Shown: positions 1 to 12,436, counted from the first letter of the stretch. The stretch is DNA of 64,000 nucleotides from Histomonas meleagridis (GCA_020186115.1 WSYJ01000164.1:1080547-1144546), one strand, 5' to 3'. Notes: generated from the sequence alone by a model not told the origin. Made by a program: numbers and translations.

Positions 1-1
1 G

Positions 2-133
2 GCAACGAATCGAAACGTTAATAATAATGTAAATGTAAATAATTCACAAAATGAAAATACAAATCAACAAAATTCACAAACGTTAAGTAACTCCAATTTA
101 TTTAGTGGTATGAGCATTATGAATAAGCACTAA
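2..133 (+). pseudogene. 3' end of a SCY1-like pseudokinase gene copy
   Basis: An open frame enters the window and ends at TAA 131-133. It encodes 43 Asn/Gln-rich residues ending in SGMSIMNKH, nearly identical to the C-terminus of the intact pseudokinase gene at 26,834-28,678, which ends MNKR. This copy may be full length to the left of the window or only a tail, as is the truncated copy at 23,582-23,705. It is convergent with the P-loop pseudogene on the other strand, as in the other two copies. Confidence 0.7.
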
Positions 134-318
134 ATAATAATATTAATAAATGTTTTATTTTATATATTTTTTTCTCAGTTATAAACACTTTTCAATAATT
201 CCAATTAAGTTACGTATTCAACAAATGTTTTAAATTTTAATATAATGCATGAACTGCACAACACAGAAACAATTTGAATTACTTGGAAAATTTTAAAATA
301 TATAATTTTTACTTCATA

Positions 319-594
319 TTATCTAAATAAATAATCAGATGAATATTCTATATCCAAAATAATTCCATCACCATAATCAGTTATTGGGAAATAGTTTTGA
401 GTTTTTGAAGAATCTTCTGAATCTGAGAAAATATTCTCTAAAGGTTCAGTGTATGGACCTCTTATCTTTATAGTGTTTTCTTTTGAGTCATTTTTAGTTA
501 TCGAATTCAAAAATGAGGATTTTCCAGTTTGATATGGGCCTTAAATTATTATCACTTTAATTCCTTTGGGGTAATTCTTCAGATGTTCATCCAT
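319..594 (-). pseudogene. P-loop NTPase fragment, copy 1
   Basis: From ATG at 594 the frame reads MDEHLKKYP, then meets TAA directly before a clear Walker A motif GPYQTGKS (G-x4-G-K-S), and continues for 63 residues to DYLFR and a stop. The P-loop and the hydrophobic run before it suggest a GTP- or ATP-binding protein, but only about 90 residues remain and no Walker B or G-domain motifs are visible. Copies at 23,122-23,397 and 26,374-26,649 have the same TAA, so the break predates the duplications. The parent family is not identified. Confidence 0.6.
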
Positions 595-759
595 TATATG
601 ATCTTGGAGCAGCATTTCAAAAAATGTGAAAAATCCAAAATTTGCCAATACGAAAAGCAAACATACTTTGTCAATTTCCAAAGTCAAAAACATTAAACTT
701 TTATGAATCCATATTTTATAATGGTTTTATTTATAAAATTCCATGTTATTTATAATTTT

Positions 760-3318
760 TTATAAAGCGAATTTATTGTCTTCTTCGAAATCTGTTGCAA
801 ATGGATCCTCTTTAACATTAGATATTTTCATTATTGCTTCCAATGTTTCAGTATTAGTAAATTCATTTTGCTCTTCAAAACTTTTTGTTATTTCTTCATT
901 GTTAAATTTTTTATTCTTGATTTTAATTATTAAAATTATAAGTAAAATGATGATAATAATTGCAGCAATTACTGTGCAAATCGATATGATAAGTGTTTTG
1001 TTATTATTATTATTATTTGGAATTGTTTCTGATTGAATTAAAATTGAAAAGAAATTGGAATAAAAACTAAGATAATATGAATACATAACAATTGTATAAT
1101 CATAATATATTATTAATGTCGGAATGTAAATATTATCTGTGGATCCAAATGAAACTAAAAATGAATTCGAAATTAAAGTGTAAATTGAATTTGTTTTTGT
1201 TAGTATTAATGTAAATGTTAATGAAAATGTTTCTGTAACATTTATATTACTAGAAACAGATAAAGTGATGTTGGCATCGTATGATGTGAATGTGGTTGTA
1301 TTTGCGTATGTCATTGATTTTGTGAATGTATTAGAGAATGAGTGCGATGATGCGAATGAATTCGTGGGCAATGGACGACACCCTTCAATAGTTGTACCTC
1401 GTGAAACATTTAATGTCCCAAATGTGTTTGATTCATATGCATTTGATGTAATTACAATAGTTTCAACTGACTCAAATGAATTTAAACTGATATTTGGTTC
1501 TGTTTCACCATAATAATAAATGCATTTGAGATTATTACACCCTGAAAATGCTAATTCGCCAATTGTTTCAACGCCTTCTTCAATATTAATTGCAAACAAA
1601 TTAGAACATGAGTAAAATGTCATTGTTCCAATTGTTTTAATTGTTCTTGGAATTGTAATATTTCGTAATGAAGTACATGTTGAAAATGCTAATTCTCCAA
1701 TTTCTTCAACGCCTTCTTCAATATTAACTGTGGTCAAATTAGAACATAAATAAAATGCTCTTGTTCTAATCGTTTTAATAGTATTTGGAATTGTAATATT
1801 TCGTATTGAAGATCCTTCAAATGCTGATGATTGAATTGTTGTCACAGTGTTTGGAATTGATATTGTTTCTTTACCATTTGGATAACAATGAAGTTCTGTG
1901 ATGTTTTTGTTATAAAGAATTCCATCATTATCATAATTAGAATATTTCGAATTATTTAATGATACGATTATCATTCGAAGTTTTATACATCCTGAAAATG
2001 ATGTGTTAGAAATTATTATAATTGAATTTGGAATTGTAATATTTGGTAATGAAATACATGATCGAAATGCAGAATCACAAATTTCTTCAACTCCTTCTTC
2101 AATAGTAATTGACGTCAAATTATAACATTCTCGAAATGTATAACTACGAATTGTTTTAACTGTATTTGGAATTGTAATATTTTGCAATGAAATACATGAA
2201 CGAAATGCTGATTCACCAATTGATGTGACGTTATTAATTGTAATATCTTGCAATGAAATACATGAACGAAATGCTGATTCACCAATTGATGTGACGTTAT
2301 TAATTGTAATATTTTGCAATGAAATACATGAACGAAATGCTGATTCACCAATTGATGTGACGTTATTAATTGTAATATTTTGCAATGAAATACATGAACG
2401 AAATGCTGATTCACCAATTGATGTGACGTTATTAATTGTAATATCTTGCAATGAAATACATGAACGAAATGCTGATTCACCAATTGATGTGACGTTATTA
2501 ATTGTAATATTTTGCAATGAAATACATGAACGAAATGCTGATTCACCAATTGATGTGACGTTATTAATTGTAATATTTTGCAATGAAATACATGAACGAA
2601 ATGCTGATTCACCAATTGATGTGACGTTATTAATTGTAATATCTTGCAGTGATGTACATGAATGAAATGCTGATTCACCAATTGATGTGACTGTATTTGA
2701 TATTGTAATATTTTGTAATAAAGAATATGATTCAAATGCTTCATATGGAATATAACTAACTCCATCTTGTATAATAACATTAATAGCTCTTTCTTTGAAT
2801 TCTTTATTGTTAAAATCGAGATCAGTAGAAATTGTTAATGTTTGAGTTGTTTCATCAAAACTGAGTTGGAATGTATTATGAACAAAAAATATTAAAAATA
2901 TGAATGAAAATAATTTGTTTTTATTTTTATATTTGATTTGAAGTTTTTTTGGGAAAAATTCTTGAAATGAATGAAATTTTTTTATATCAATAAAATATAA
3001 GAGGTTTATATCATCTAAAATAGTTCTATAATGTAATAAAATATTAAAGTTTATGTGTATATTTGAAATAAAATGGTTAAAGCAAAAAAAATATTTGAAA
3101 AATGTTAAAAATAGTTCCATAAAATCAGTAAAAATATGATATATAAGACATGCACATATTACATAATTGAACAAATTGTAATTAATATTTAAAGGCCGAT
3201 AAATTTTTGTATTAAATTTAATCCATAAGAATTTTTTTTTTCTCAATTTATTAATTGATGATATCATAATATTGCATCCAATGTATATTACATTTAAAAT
3301 GATCTGAGACAGCAGCAT
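760..3318 (-). CDS. BspA-like leucine-rich repeat surface protein (BspA1)
   Basis: This 852-residue protein has an unusual N-terminal stretch (1-135), a signal-like hydrophobic segment (about 137-152) and LRR_5/TpLRR repeats of about 22-23 residues with the pattern L-x-x-I-T-I-P-x-x-V-x-x-I-x-x-x-A-F. A Ser/Thr-rich linker, a membrane helix (about 778-802) and a cytosolic tail with EDPFATDF follow. Known BspA-like proteins of trichomonads are surface proteins thought to bind host or bacterial matter; that role is inferred here. A block of eight near-identical SIGESAF units (2,195-2,690) reflects recent tandem expansion. Start ATG 3318 is supported by the same atgctgctgtct context at 20,388. 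The closest relative is BspA3. Confidence 0.88.
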   Translation of the reverse strand: MLLSQIILNVIYIGCNIMISSINKLRKKKFLWIKFNTKIYRPLNINYNLFNYVICACLIYHIFTDFMELFLTFFKYFFCFNHFISNIHINFNILLHYRTILDDINLLYFIDIKKFHSFQEFFPKKLQIKYKNKNKLFSFIFLIFFVHNTFQLSFDETTQTLTISTDLDFNNKEFKERAINVIIQDGVSYIPYEAFESYSLLQNITISNTVTSIGESAFHSCTSLQDITINNVTSIGESAFRSCISLQNITINNVTSIGESAFRSCISLQNITINNVTSIGESAFRSCISLQDITINNVTSIGESAFRSCISLQNITINNVTSIGESAFRSCISLQNITINNVTSIGESAFRSCISLQDITINNVTSIGESAFRSCISLQNITIPNTVKTIRSYTFRECYNLTSITIEEGVEEICDSAFRSCISLPNITIPNSIIIISNTSFSGCIKLRMIIVSLNNSKYSNYDNDGILYNKNITELHCYPNGKETISIPNTVTTIQSSAFEGSSIRNITIPNTIKTIRTRAFYLCSNLTTVNIEEGVEEIGELAFSTCTSLRNITIPRTIKTIGTMTFYSCSNLFAINIEEGVETIGELAFSGCNNLKCIYYYGETEPNISLNSFESVETIVITSNAYESNTFGTLNVSRGTTIEGCRPLPTNSFASSHSFSNTFTKSMTYANTTTFTSYDANITLSVSSNINVTETFSLTFTLILTKTNSIYTLISNSFLVSFGSTDNIYIPTLIIYYDYTIVMYSYYLSFYSNFFSILIQSETIPNNNNNNKTLIISICTVIAAIIIIILLIILIIKIKNKKFNNEEITKSFEEQNEFTNTETLEAIMKISNVKEDPFATDFEEDNKFAL
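2195..2690 (-). repeat. 66-bp tandem repeat inside BspA1
   Basis: Seven tandem units of 66 bp encode NNV-TSIGESAF-RSCISLQ(N/D)ITI (22 residues each), and an eighth related unit precedes them. Units are nearly identical in DNA sequence and differ at a few positions, such as ISLQN versus ISLQD. BspA3 has five NNV units and BspA2 none, so copy number changes quickly between paralogues. Confidence 0.9.
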
Positions 3319-3655
3319 TAAGATATTGTTTTCAAAATGATTTTTTCAAGTTTAATTGAGTTAAACAATAAAAAATAAACGTGTCAATTTTGAGTGAAAT
3401 TACTTTTCACAACCGAAAAGTCAATTTATTTCTTCACAAAAAGTCATCCAGAAAAGTGTCTATCGAGGAAGTTTTTGACAGAAAAAGTGAAGATGCACTT
3501 TTGCTTACTTGGCATGCATCTAACGTTCTCCTATGATCATGAAATCAGATCAAATCCCTTGAAAAACAATAATGTCTCATGGGAGTTACTCTTGTTACAT
3601 TTAACTTTGAATCAAAATTATTAAAATTTTTTTCATTTATTATTTATTTATTTAT
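3319..3655. other. Intergenic, BspA1 to CDC5-like
   Basis: About 340 bases between the start of BspA1 and the stop of the CDC5-like gene (both on the minus strand). It should contain the BspA1 promoter and the CDC5 3' end. A 76-codon plus-strand frame here has no recognisable features. No RNA gene or repeat is apparent. Confidence 0.5.
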
Positions 3656-5605
<1,950 letters not shown>

Positions 5606-5654
5606 CAGTTAGGGATCAAAACGTGTCCCAGGAATCAAAGTGGTCGCATACGTT
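5606..5654 (+). repeat. pogo-like terminal inverted repeat, left
   Basis: It begins CAGTTAGGGATCAAAACGTG and pairs with the reverse complement of 7,076-7,124. It is preceded by TA. Confidence 0.85.
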
Positions 5655-5724
5655 AAAATACGTCAATAAATAATCTTCAATAAAACCTCATTTTCCACAA
5701 TGTCAACATTAACACCAGATATGC

Positions 5725-6909
5725 CCACAAGATCCAAAACCTTTAGGTCGACATAGAGCATTAGATGAAGATAAAGAAGAAATAATTGTTCAAGCAATTA
5801 TTGATTCATTCAATAAAAATCATGCAATGACCCAAAGGCAGATATTATATTTTATCAAAAAAATATTTGATTTATCTTTAACAAAGGGATGGATAAATCA
5901 ATTTTATCTTCGAAATATAGATAAAATCAAAAAATGTGCATCACTTCCTCAAGAAGACACAAGAATGACAGTTCCTGAAGGGCATTTAAGAGAACACTTT
6001 CAATACATGCATAAACATGTGGATGGAAGGTTAACAGAATTAGTTTTTAATTTAGATGAAGTAGGAATATCATCTTGGGAAGATTGAAAACCGAAGAAAG
6101 TTTTTGTTGATGCTAAAATTAACTCAAACAATGTTCATCATTATTCAACAAGAAAAGTAACTCATATGACACTCCTTACATGTGTTTCAGCAGCAGGTGA
6201 TGCTCTTACTCCCATATTAATAACCAAACATATATATAGTGATGATTTATGGATAAACGGTTTACGACAAGATGAATATGTAATGATCTGTATTCGAAAT
6301 TCACCTTACGTTGATTCTGAGTTATTTAATGAATATATTAATGATGTATTGATTCCATATGTCAAATGTGTAGAAGAAAAATATGAAGTTAAAGAGTATG
6401 AAGCAATTTTATTAATGGATTCATTTGGTGCGCATTGTAACTTTGATATTCTAAAAGTTCTAGGAGAAAATAAAATTATTGTTTTATGTTTTCCTTCCCA
6501 TACCACAAGCATTTGATTTGTCATTATTTGGCGTTTTTACAAAATCAAAAATACTGTTGAAGATGAAGAAAGCCAAAAAATGGTAGAAAATGCAATTATT
6601 GTCATATTAAAGGCATACGAGCAGACCACAACATCATTTAACATTCGTGGGGCTTTCAGAAGGGCAGGAATAAGTACTAAAACTGTTGCTGGTAAGAGAG
6701 TTGTCGAATTTGTTGCCAAAGAGCTGGTTTCGAATCCGGGTTTTCATGAACTTTGGAATTTTAATATAAATATCGATGAAGTCAAAAAGAATAGGCAACA
6801 CAAATTCGGCATCGTGAATTCTGAATACCTTCCACCTGGTTGTACTTTAATTAGCAACGAAACTCCAAAATATGAAGATGAAGATGAAATAAATCAACTT
6901 TTGCAATAA
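5725..6909 (+). pseudogene. Degenerate pogo/CENP-B-type DDE transposase
   Basis: A frame from about 5,725 gives a helix-turn-helix region with LSLTKGWINQFYLRN, typical of the Tc5/CENP-B type DNA-binding domain. A catalytic core follows: NLDEVGISSW carries the first Asp (about 6,052) and LLMDSFGAH the second (about 6,413). The motif around the third Asp (FDLSLFGVF) appears only after a frame change near 6,515. TGA at 6,085 and the frameshift near 6,515 break the gene. The C-terminal part resumes in frame at about 6,580 and ends at 6,909. The TIRs and TA duplication fit this family. Confidence 0.82.
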
Positions 6910-7075
6910 AAATTAAATTGCACTTTTTTTCTTATCTATATGAGATATCATAGTTCAAATGAATATTTATACTCAAAAGAATAATTTAAATTATTTTTAT
7001 AAATATAAATTATTAAAACCAATAAATAAATGAGATATTTATGTTTGTTTCAAAAATTTCTGACATCTAAGTGTA

Positions 7076-7124
7076 AACGTATGGGACAACTTTAATTCAT
7101 GGGACACGTTTAAATCCCTAACTG
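7076..7124 (-). repeat. pogo-like terminal inverted repeat, right
   Basis: Reading inward from 7,124 it begins CAGTTAGGGATTTAAACGTG and matches 5,606-5,654 with about six mismatches. It is followed by TA. Confidence 0.85.
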
Positions 7125-7126
7125 TA

Positions 7127-7671
7127 ATTCTTGAACCAATGAAGTGTAGTTCCTACACTAACTGTCAAAAATAACATCTCATGTTCTGCGATTAAATTGT
7201 ACAAATTCCTAATATGTATGTTAGATGAAAATTATCACGAGGAATATTAAAACAATCATCCTTCATTTTTCAGAATTTTATTTATTTATTAATTTTTTTT
7301 TTCGTTAAAGAATACGTTATATAATATACATATTTCTTTTTTACGTATAAAGATTAAGACTATATGATGCCTGAAACATGGAAATTATCTAAATGTTTGG
7401 AGTTATTTTCATTTTTTTTAATCCAATTTAAAAATGTCAATTTGATATTTCTTTCGATTATGTACTCAAATGTAACATGGTGAAATTATCGTCACTTACT
7501 TAAGTTTTAAACCGTTCTCTGTTATATCTTCTTGACTTTAAACACTTAAATCTCATTATTCAACACGTAATGTTATACTTATTCACATATATTTGAAACA
7601 ACTTATACACAATTAAACTCTTTAAATTTACAATTAATTATTTTTTTTTTATTACGCAAATTTTCTTAATA
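7127..7671. other. AT-rich intergenic, pogo to BspA2
   Basis: About 545 bases of AT-rich sequence beside the 3' end of BspA2. Apart from the possible relic near 7,127-7,230 (see 5,318-5,605) no gene, RNA or repeat is recognised. A single AAACCGTT at about 7,510 has no start codon near it. Confidence 0.4.
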
Positions 7672-9717
7672 TTAAATCCATTTATCTTCCTCGTCATTTA
7701 TCAATTGTCTCACGTCCTGATTTATTACCTCGACTTTAGTTTCAGTATTTGAAGAAGTCGCAATACCATTTTCACTTCTTTCCTCTATTGGCTTATTGCT
7801 TTTACTGCGCTTGACTATAAAAATAACAATACCAATGGTAAGTAATACGACAGCGATCGAAGCGCATACAATTGCAATGATTGCTTCGTTCGATATTCCA
7901 TTCTTAGCTTGTAATGTTGTGGAAATTAATGTAATGAAGTTGTTGGGAAAACTTATGTAGAATGTGTATGTTATCATTGTGTATTCATAGTAAACAAAAT
8001 CTGTTGTGATGTAAACGTATTCAGAAACAATCATAGTCATCGTGAATGAGTTCAATAGTGACGGGACGCGCGATAATGTATGTGTAAGAGTAAGTGCGAA
8101 AGTGATGTTGGCATCGTATGATGTGAATGTGGTTGATTTGGTAAATGTATTTGTATTTGTGAATGTGTTTGTATTTATGTAAGTCATTGATTTTGTGAAT
8201 GTATTAGAGAATGAGTGCGATGATGTGAATGAATTCGTGGGCCATGGACGACACCCTTCAATAGTTGTACCTCGTGAAACATTTAATGTCCCAAATGTGT
8301 TTGATTCATATGCATTTGATGTAATTACAATAGCTTCAACTGAATCAAATGAATTTAAACTGATATTTGGTTCTGTTTCACCATAATAATAAATGCATTT
8401 GAGTTTATTACACTTTGAAAATGCTAATTCGCCAATTGTTTCAACGCCTTCTTCAATATTAACTGTAATCATATTAGAACATAAATAAAATGCTCTTGAT
8501 TCAATTGTTTTAATTGTTCTTGGAATTGTGATATTTTGTAATGAAGTACATGATTCAAATGCCATTGTTCCAATTGTTTCAACGCCTTCTTCAATATTAA
8601 CTGTAATTAAATTAGAAGATGTGTAAAATGCCATTGTTCCAATTGTTTTAATTGTATTTGGAATTGTAATATTTTGTAATGAAGTACATGTTGAAAATGC
8701 TAATTCTCCAATTTCTTCAACGCCTTCTTCAATATTAACTGTAATCAAATTAGAACATAAATAAAATGCTCTTGTTCTAATCGTTTTAATAGTATTTGGA
8801 ATTGTAATATTTCGTATTGAAGATCCTTCAAATGCTGATGATTGAATTGTTGTCACAGTGTTTGGAATTGATATTGTTTCTTTACCATTTGGATAACAAT
8901 GAAGTTCTGTGATGTTTTTGTTATAAAGAATTCCATCATTATCATAATTAGAATATTTCGAATTATTTAATGATACGATTATCATTCGAAGTTTTATACA
9001 TCCTGAAAATGATGTGTTAGAAATTATTATAATTGAATTTGGAATTGTAATATTTGGTAATGAAATACATGATCGAAATGCAGAATCACAAATTTCTTCA
9101 ACTCCTTCTTCAATAGTAATTGACGTCAAATTATAACATTCTCGAAATGTATAACTACGAATTGTTTTAACTGTATTTGGAATTGTAATATTTTGTAATG
9201 AAATACATGAACGAAATGCTGATTCACCAATTGATGTGACTGTATTTGATATTGTAATATTTTGTAATAAAGAATATGATTCAAATGCTTCATATGGAAT
9301 ATAACTAACTCCATCTTGTATAATAACATTAATAGCTCTTTCTTTGAATTCTTTATTGTTAAAATCAACATTATTAGAAATTGTTAATGTTTTAGTTGTT
9401 TCATCAAAACTGAGTTGGAATGTATTATGAACAAAAAATATTAAAAATATGAATGAAAATAATTTGTTTTTATTTTTATATTTGATTTCAAGTTTTTTAT
9501 GGCGAAAATATTTATTTAAATTAAACTTGTTTTTGTCAAAAATAAAGAAAACCATAAAAGCATTTAAAATAGATATAGGAAGTAATGAGATATTAAGGCT
9601 TCTAAGTAAATTTAAATTGTGATGATGATAATATTCGATGTAATTGAAAAATCTTAAAAATTTTCTTGAAAGATTAATACAAATTTGATTTACCAGATAA
9701 AAAGTAAGTTTGGACAT
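7672..9717 (-). CDS. BspA-like leucine-rich repeat surface protein (BspA2)
   Basis: The 681-residue product has an N-terminal region, a hydrophobic signal-like segment (about 89-104), TpLRR repeats, a Thr/Ser-rich linker of NTNTFTKSTTF type, a membrane helix (about 604-631) and a cytosolic tail ending INDEEDKWI. The tail differs from BspA1 and BspA3 and lacks the DPFA motif. It has one SIGESAF unit only. The first 5/6 resembles BspA3, and the C-terminus after TSYDANIT is unrelated to it. Compared with 20,388 onward, the true N-terminus may lie further upstream (about 9,855), with one extra T in the left arm breaking the frame near 9,707. It faces the EF-hand gene in the same order as in the right arm. 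Confidence 0.85.
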   Translation of the reverse strand: MSKLTFYLVNQICINLSRKFLRFFNYIEYYHHHNLNLLRSLNISLLPISILNAFMVFFIFDKNKFNLNKYFRHKKLEIKYKNKNKLFSFIFLIFFVHNTFQLSFDETTKTLTISNNVDFNNKEFKERAINVIIQDGVSYIPYEAFESYSLLQNITISNTVTSIGESAFRSCISLQNITIPNTVKTIRSYTFRECYNLTSITIEEGVEEICDSAFRSCISLPNITIPNSIIIISNTSFSGCIKLRMIIVSLNNSKYSNYDNDGILYNKNITELHCYPNGKETISIPNTVTTIQSSAFEGSSIRNITIPNTIKTIRTRAFYLCSNLITVNIEEGVEEIGELAFSTCTSLQNITIPNTIKTIGTMAFYTSSNLITVNIEEGVETIGTMAFESCTSLQNITIPRTIKTIESRAFYLCSNMITVNIEEGVETIGELAFSKCNKLKCIYYYGETEPNISLNSFDSVEAIVITSNAYESNTFGTLNVSRGTTIEGCRPWPTNSFTSSHSFSNTFTKSMTYINTNTFTNTNTFTKSTTFTSYDANITFALTLTHTLSRVPSLLNSFTMTMIVSEYVYITTDFVYYEYTMITYTFYISFPNNFITLISTTLQAKNGISNEAIIAIVCASIAVVLLTIGIVIFIVKRSKSNKPIEERSENGIATSSNTETKVEVINQDVRQLINDEEDKWI

Positions 9718-10507
9718 TCAGAATTTGGAAAGTTTTTGAATTTAATTTATTTAATAAGAAAAAAGAATCTTTTAAATTATCAACAGATATGATATCGTTG
9801 CTTATGATAAATCTCCTATTTGAAAACATTGCGATAATTGTAGACAGCAGCATCTAATAAGTACTATTTTTTATTGAGAAGTTCCTGTGGGATTCTAGAT
9901 TTTTTCAAAATTTGACTGTTATGAAAAAAAATTTTTAAACGCTAGAATTTCTTAAAGGTACAAATGATCATTTTTCATAAAATTTGATTGGTTTTATCAG
10001 AATCACATTCAAAAAGCGTTATCGATACAACCAATTTTTTTTTTTTTTTATCAAAAAGTTTAACATAAAATCTTGTTTTTAGCCGCTGTTAAACTTCGAA
10101 TCCTTTTTGTTTTTTGAAAAAAATTGTTCCTTGTGAGTTGTTTTGGCACTCATCTCTGACACTCCTTCTAGCGTTAATCAAATTCGTATGCACTATTTCA
10201 TTTCTTTTGACAAAATCTCCCTTCTCTGATAATTTGATAACAATAATAAAGTCCATAAATTTTACTTCTGATGATGCCTTCCAGAATATGCCAAGGTTTT
10301 GCTTTCCACTATAATTTAATTTTCCGTATTCATCTCACTAAATATATAACTGAATATTCAGGTTTTGTTCTCTGATAATGTTTTCACATTTTTTCCCCAC
10401 AGAATGAAAAATTAAATGAATCATTGAATCTCACAATTTTAGGTACCACATCTGTAAGAATAAATATCAAGTGTTTTTATGGTATTTGAAATCAGGAAAA
10501 ATTGCCT
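9718..10507. other. Intergenic, BspA2 to EF-hand, with shared relics
   Basis: The section is repeated inverted at about 19,479-20,525. It contains the upstream N-terminal frame relic of BspA2 (to about 9,855), a 15-base T run (10,035-10,049) that is not a homopolymer in the other arm, and a minus-strand open segment (about 10,085-10,320) ending KKQKGFEV. That segment is longer in the right arm, which has about 250 extra bases at the position equal to 10,325 here. Confidence 0.55.
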
Positions 10508-11024
10508 TTATATTAAGCCTTGTTCCTTTGCAAATTCGCGCGCCATCTTCACCTCGTTTTCGCCTGATATTATTTCGTCAAAAGTAATTTTTTCCGTCAC
10601 CGTTTTCGTCGTAGTAATCGATATTTTCTTCGATTTCTTCTTTTGAGTTCACGCGTACATTCGACATAATCATAAACTTCTTAAACTCTGTCCGAGTGAG
10701 ATATCCTTTGTGTCCTTCATCGCACCCATCAAAGAAAATCTTTGCAAGTGGACCGATATTTCCAAAGTTACGTGTATACAATGATATAAATAAATTCCAG
10801 AATTCATCGAATGTGATTGTGCCACTTTTGTCAATATCGGCAGCTTCGAAAACATATTTTGCAGAAATTTCCGAACCATATCCCATATATGTATAAAAAT
10901 GTGTAAATTCTTTTAAGTCTAATGAGCCATTTTTATCAACATCACAATTATTAAATGATGTTTGTGCCAGTGAGAAGAGCTGATCAGGAGTATATTCGTC
11001 ATCTTCTACCTCTCTTAACAACAT
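10508..11024 (-). pseudogene. EF-hand calcium-binding protein, left-arm copy, frameshifted
   Basis: From ATG 11,024 (MLLREVEDDEY) the frame gives canonical loops DVDKNGSLDLKE and DIDKSGTITFDE, a degenerate third hand (GCDEGHKGYLTRTE) and the start of a fourth (DENGDGK). A six-T run at 10,588-10,593 (five A in the other copy) then shifts the frame. Corrected, it would end REFAKEQGLI at 10,508, about 172 residues. The protein family is a small four-EF-hand Ca2+ sensor of unknown target. The upstream GTG-initiated extension is probably untranslated. The frame defect differs from that of the right-arm copy, so neither arm holds an intact gene as written. Confidence 0.75.
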
Positions 11025-12256
11025 GTTCCAAGGAAAGAAGTGAAGTAAATTTGTGTAAACCACTGAAACTGTTTGCCACACAACAACACCCTTTCAAATA
11101 ACAACTTTTTGAAAACATTTTTCGGAAAAGTTTTTTAACGTTTATATTCAAACTTTATTCTCCAATTTGCATAAATTGGTGTGGAAAGTACCTTTGAATC
11201 AAAATAAGTGATAAACATCATTTTTCAATTAAGATAGGATTTGGCAAAAAAAAATCTCTGAAAAAATACGATCAAAATAATCTCAAAAGCTGGTGATTTT
11301 TGGATCATATTGTTGAAGGAAATGCTCGGATAAATAAACGGTCAAAAATTGTACGTTAATTGAAAAAAAAATGGATATCAAAGCAATCGTAAATTCAAAA
11401 ATTACCAATCATTAAAAAACATACCTGCTGTTAATAATTATACCTTCAAGGTAATAATTTACTTGTATACAAAGATGAAGTGAAAAGTTCAAATAATTTT
11501 TTCTCAAGGTAAAATTGATTTCAAACCAAAAAAACAACATCACGATAATACCTAATGTACCCACAATAACACCTTTCATTTAAAGAAAAATCCACAAGAC
11601 AAATTTATGAAAATGGTCTAAATTTAACTTTAATTTAAAAAACCTGTCTTCAGAAATTTTAGAATACCTAATGGAATTTATTACCTACCAATCATATTTT
11701 TATTTTAATGATTACAGCTGTTTCAAATCAATTTTTAATTTTAGGCATGATTTCTATACTTTACATCGTATTTGTGTGTTTTACTCGAAGTGCAAATCAT
11801 ATCGTATAACTATCGTCAACTTGGGACGGCCCCCGAAAATTGGCAGTTGATTTGAGTGCTTATTTGTGGGGTGTTTGTTCTCGATATAATTTAAATATAT
11901 TACGTATCCATGAATCAAAATAAAATATTAAAACTCTAACCCATTTATATACCTGTATGGAGAAAAAATTCGGGATTTCCATGATAGAAAAACTAAATTA
12001 ATCATTTGGTAAATTTATCTAGAAAAAATCTGAAAAATTATAAAATGATTTCAATGCCTTGGTAAATAATAGTAGATATAGATGACATTAAACTCTAATT
12101 ATCAACAAAGTCTCACTCTTAACAAAATTTTTGTGAAACTTGCAGAGAACGTTAAATCATTTTAACTTTTTAATTAATTTATATTGGTTGAATCGTGAAC
12201 GATCAAGTAAAAAAAAAAAAAAAGAAATTTATGAAGCATAAATTTGGAAGAAAATC
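11025..12256. other. Intergenic, EF-hand to Mutator-like element
   Basis: About 1.2 kb, also present inverted at 17,731-18,961. Short frames in both arms (for example an 83-codon frame around 11,680-11,930) show no known domain. AAATAAACGGTC at about 11,331 resembles the promoter motif but is about 310 bases from the EF-hand start. A 15-A run at 12,209-12,223 differs from the other arm. No RNA gene is recognised. Confidence 0.45.
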
Positions 12257-12330
12257 GGATAATCGCTTAAATCTACCAACTTTTTAAATGACAAATATTC
12301 AATACTTTATAAAAGCTTTTTGAATAAAAT
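12257..12330 (+). repeat. MULE terminal inverted repeat (3' side)
   Basis: It begins GGATAATCGCTTAAATCTAC and ends TGAATAAAAT. The reverse complement is found at 14,344-14,417 with one visible mismatch, and at 17,657-17,730 in the right-arm copy. Confidence 0.87.
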
Positions 12331-12436
12331 TACAAAAGCAAGAAATAAAAACATTGGTATTATAATACTTATAAAAATAAATATTTATAAGTCAGAACAA
12401 TATAACAATAAGAATTAAATTTTTTATTAATATAAT

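Larger units (their letters stand above)
5606..7124 (+). mobile_element. pogo/Tigger-like DNA transposon with TIRs and TA duplication
   Basis: The ends form imperfect inverted repeats of about 49 bp (5,606-5,654 and 7,076-7,124), both starting CAGTTAGGGAT when read inward, with about six mismatches. Each end is flanked by TA (5,604-5,605 and 7,125-7,126), the target duplication of the Tc1/mariner/pogo superfamily. The element is 1,519 bp and encodes one degenerate DDE transposase. The TIR mismatches and broken frame suggest an old, immobile copy. Confidence 0.87.

Noticed and set aside
2225-2665. A 146-codon frame on the plus strand and a 221-codon frame in a second minus-strand frame of BspA1
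   Set aside because: They exist only because the 66-bp repeat has no stops in these frames; the BspA frame has signal, LRRs and a membrane helix.
10114-10314. A 66-codon plus-strand frame repeated at 19,927-20,127 (minus)
   Set aside because: Conserved only because of the inverted duplication; the opposite strand reads a more protein-like frame.
11680-11930. An 83-codon frame present in both arms (18,065-18,316 on the other side)
   Set aside because: Aromatic-rich, no domain, conserved through duplication; not enough to call a gene.
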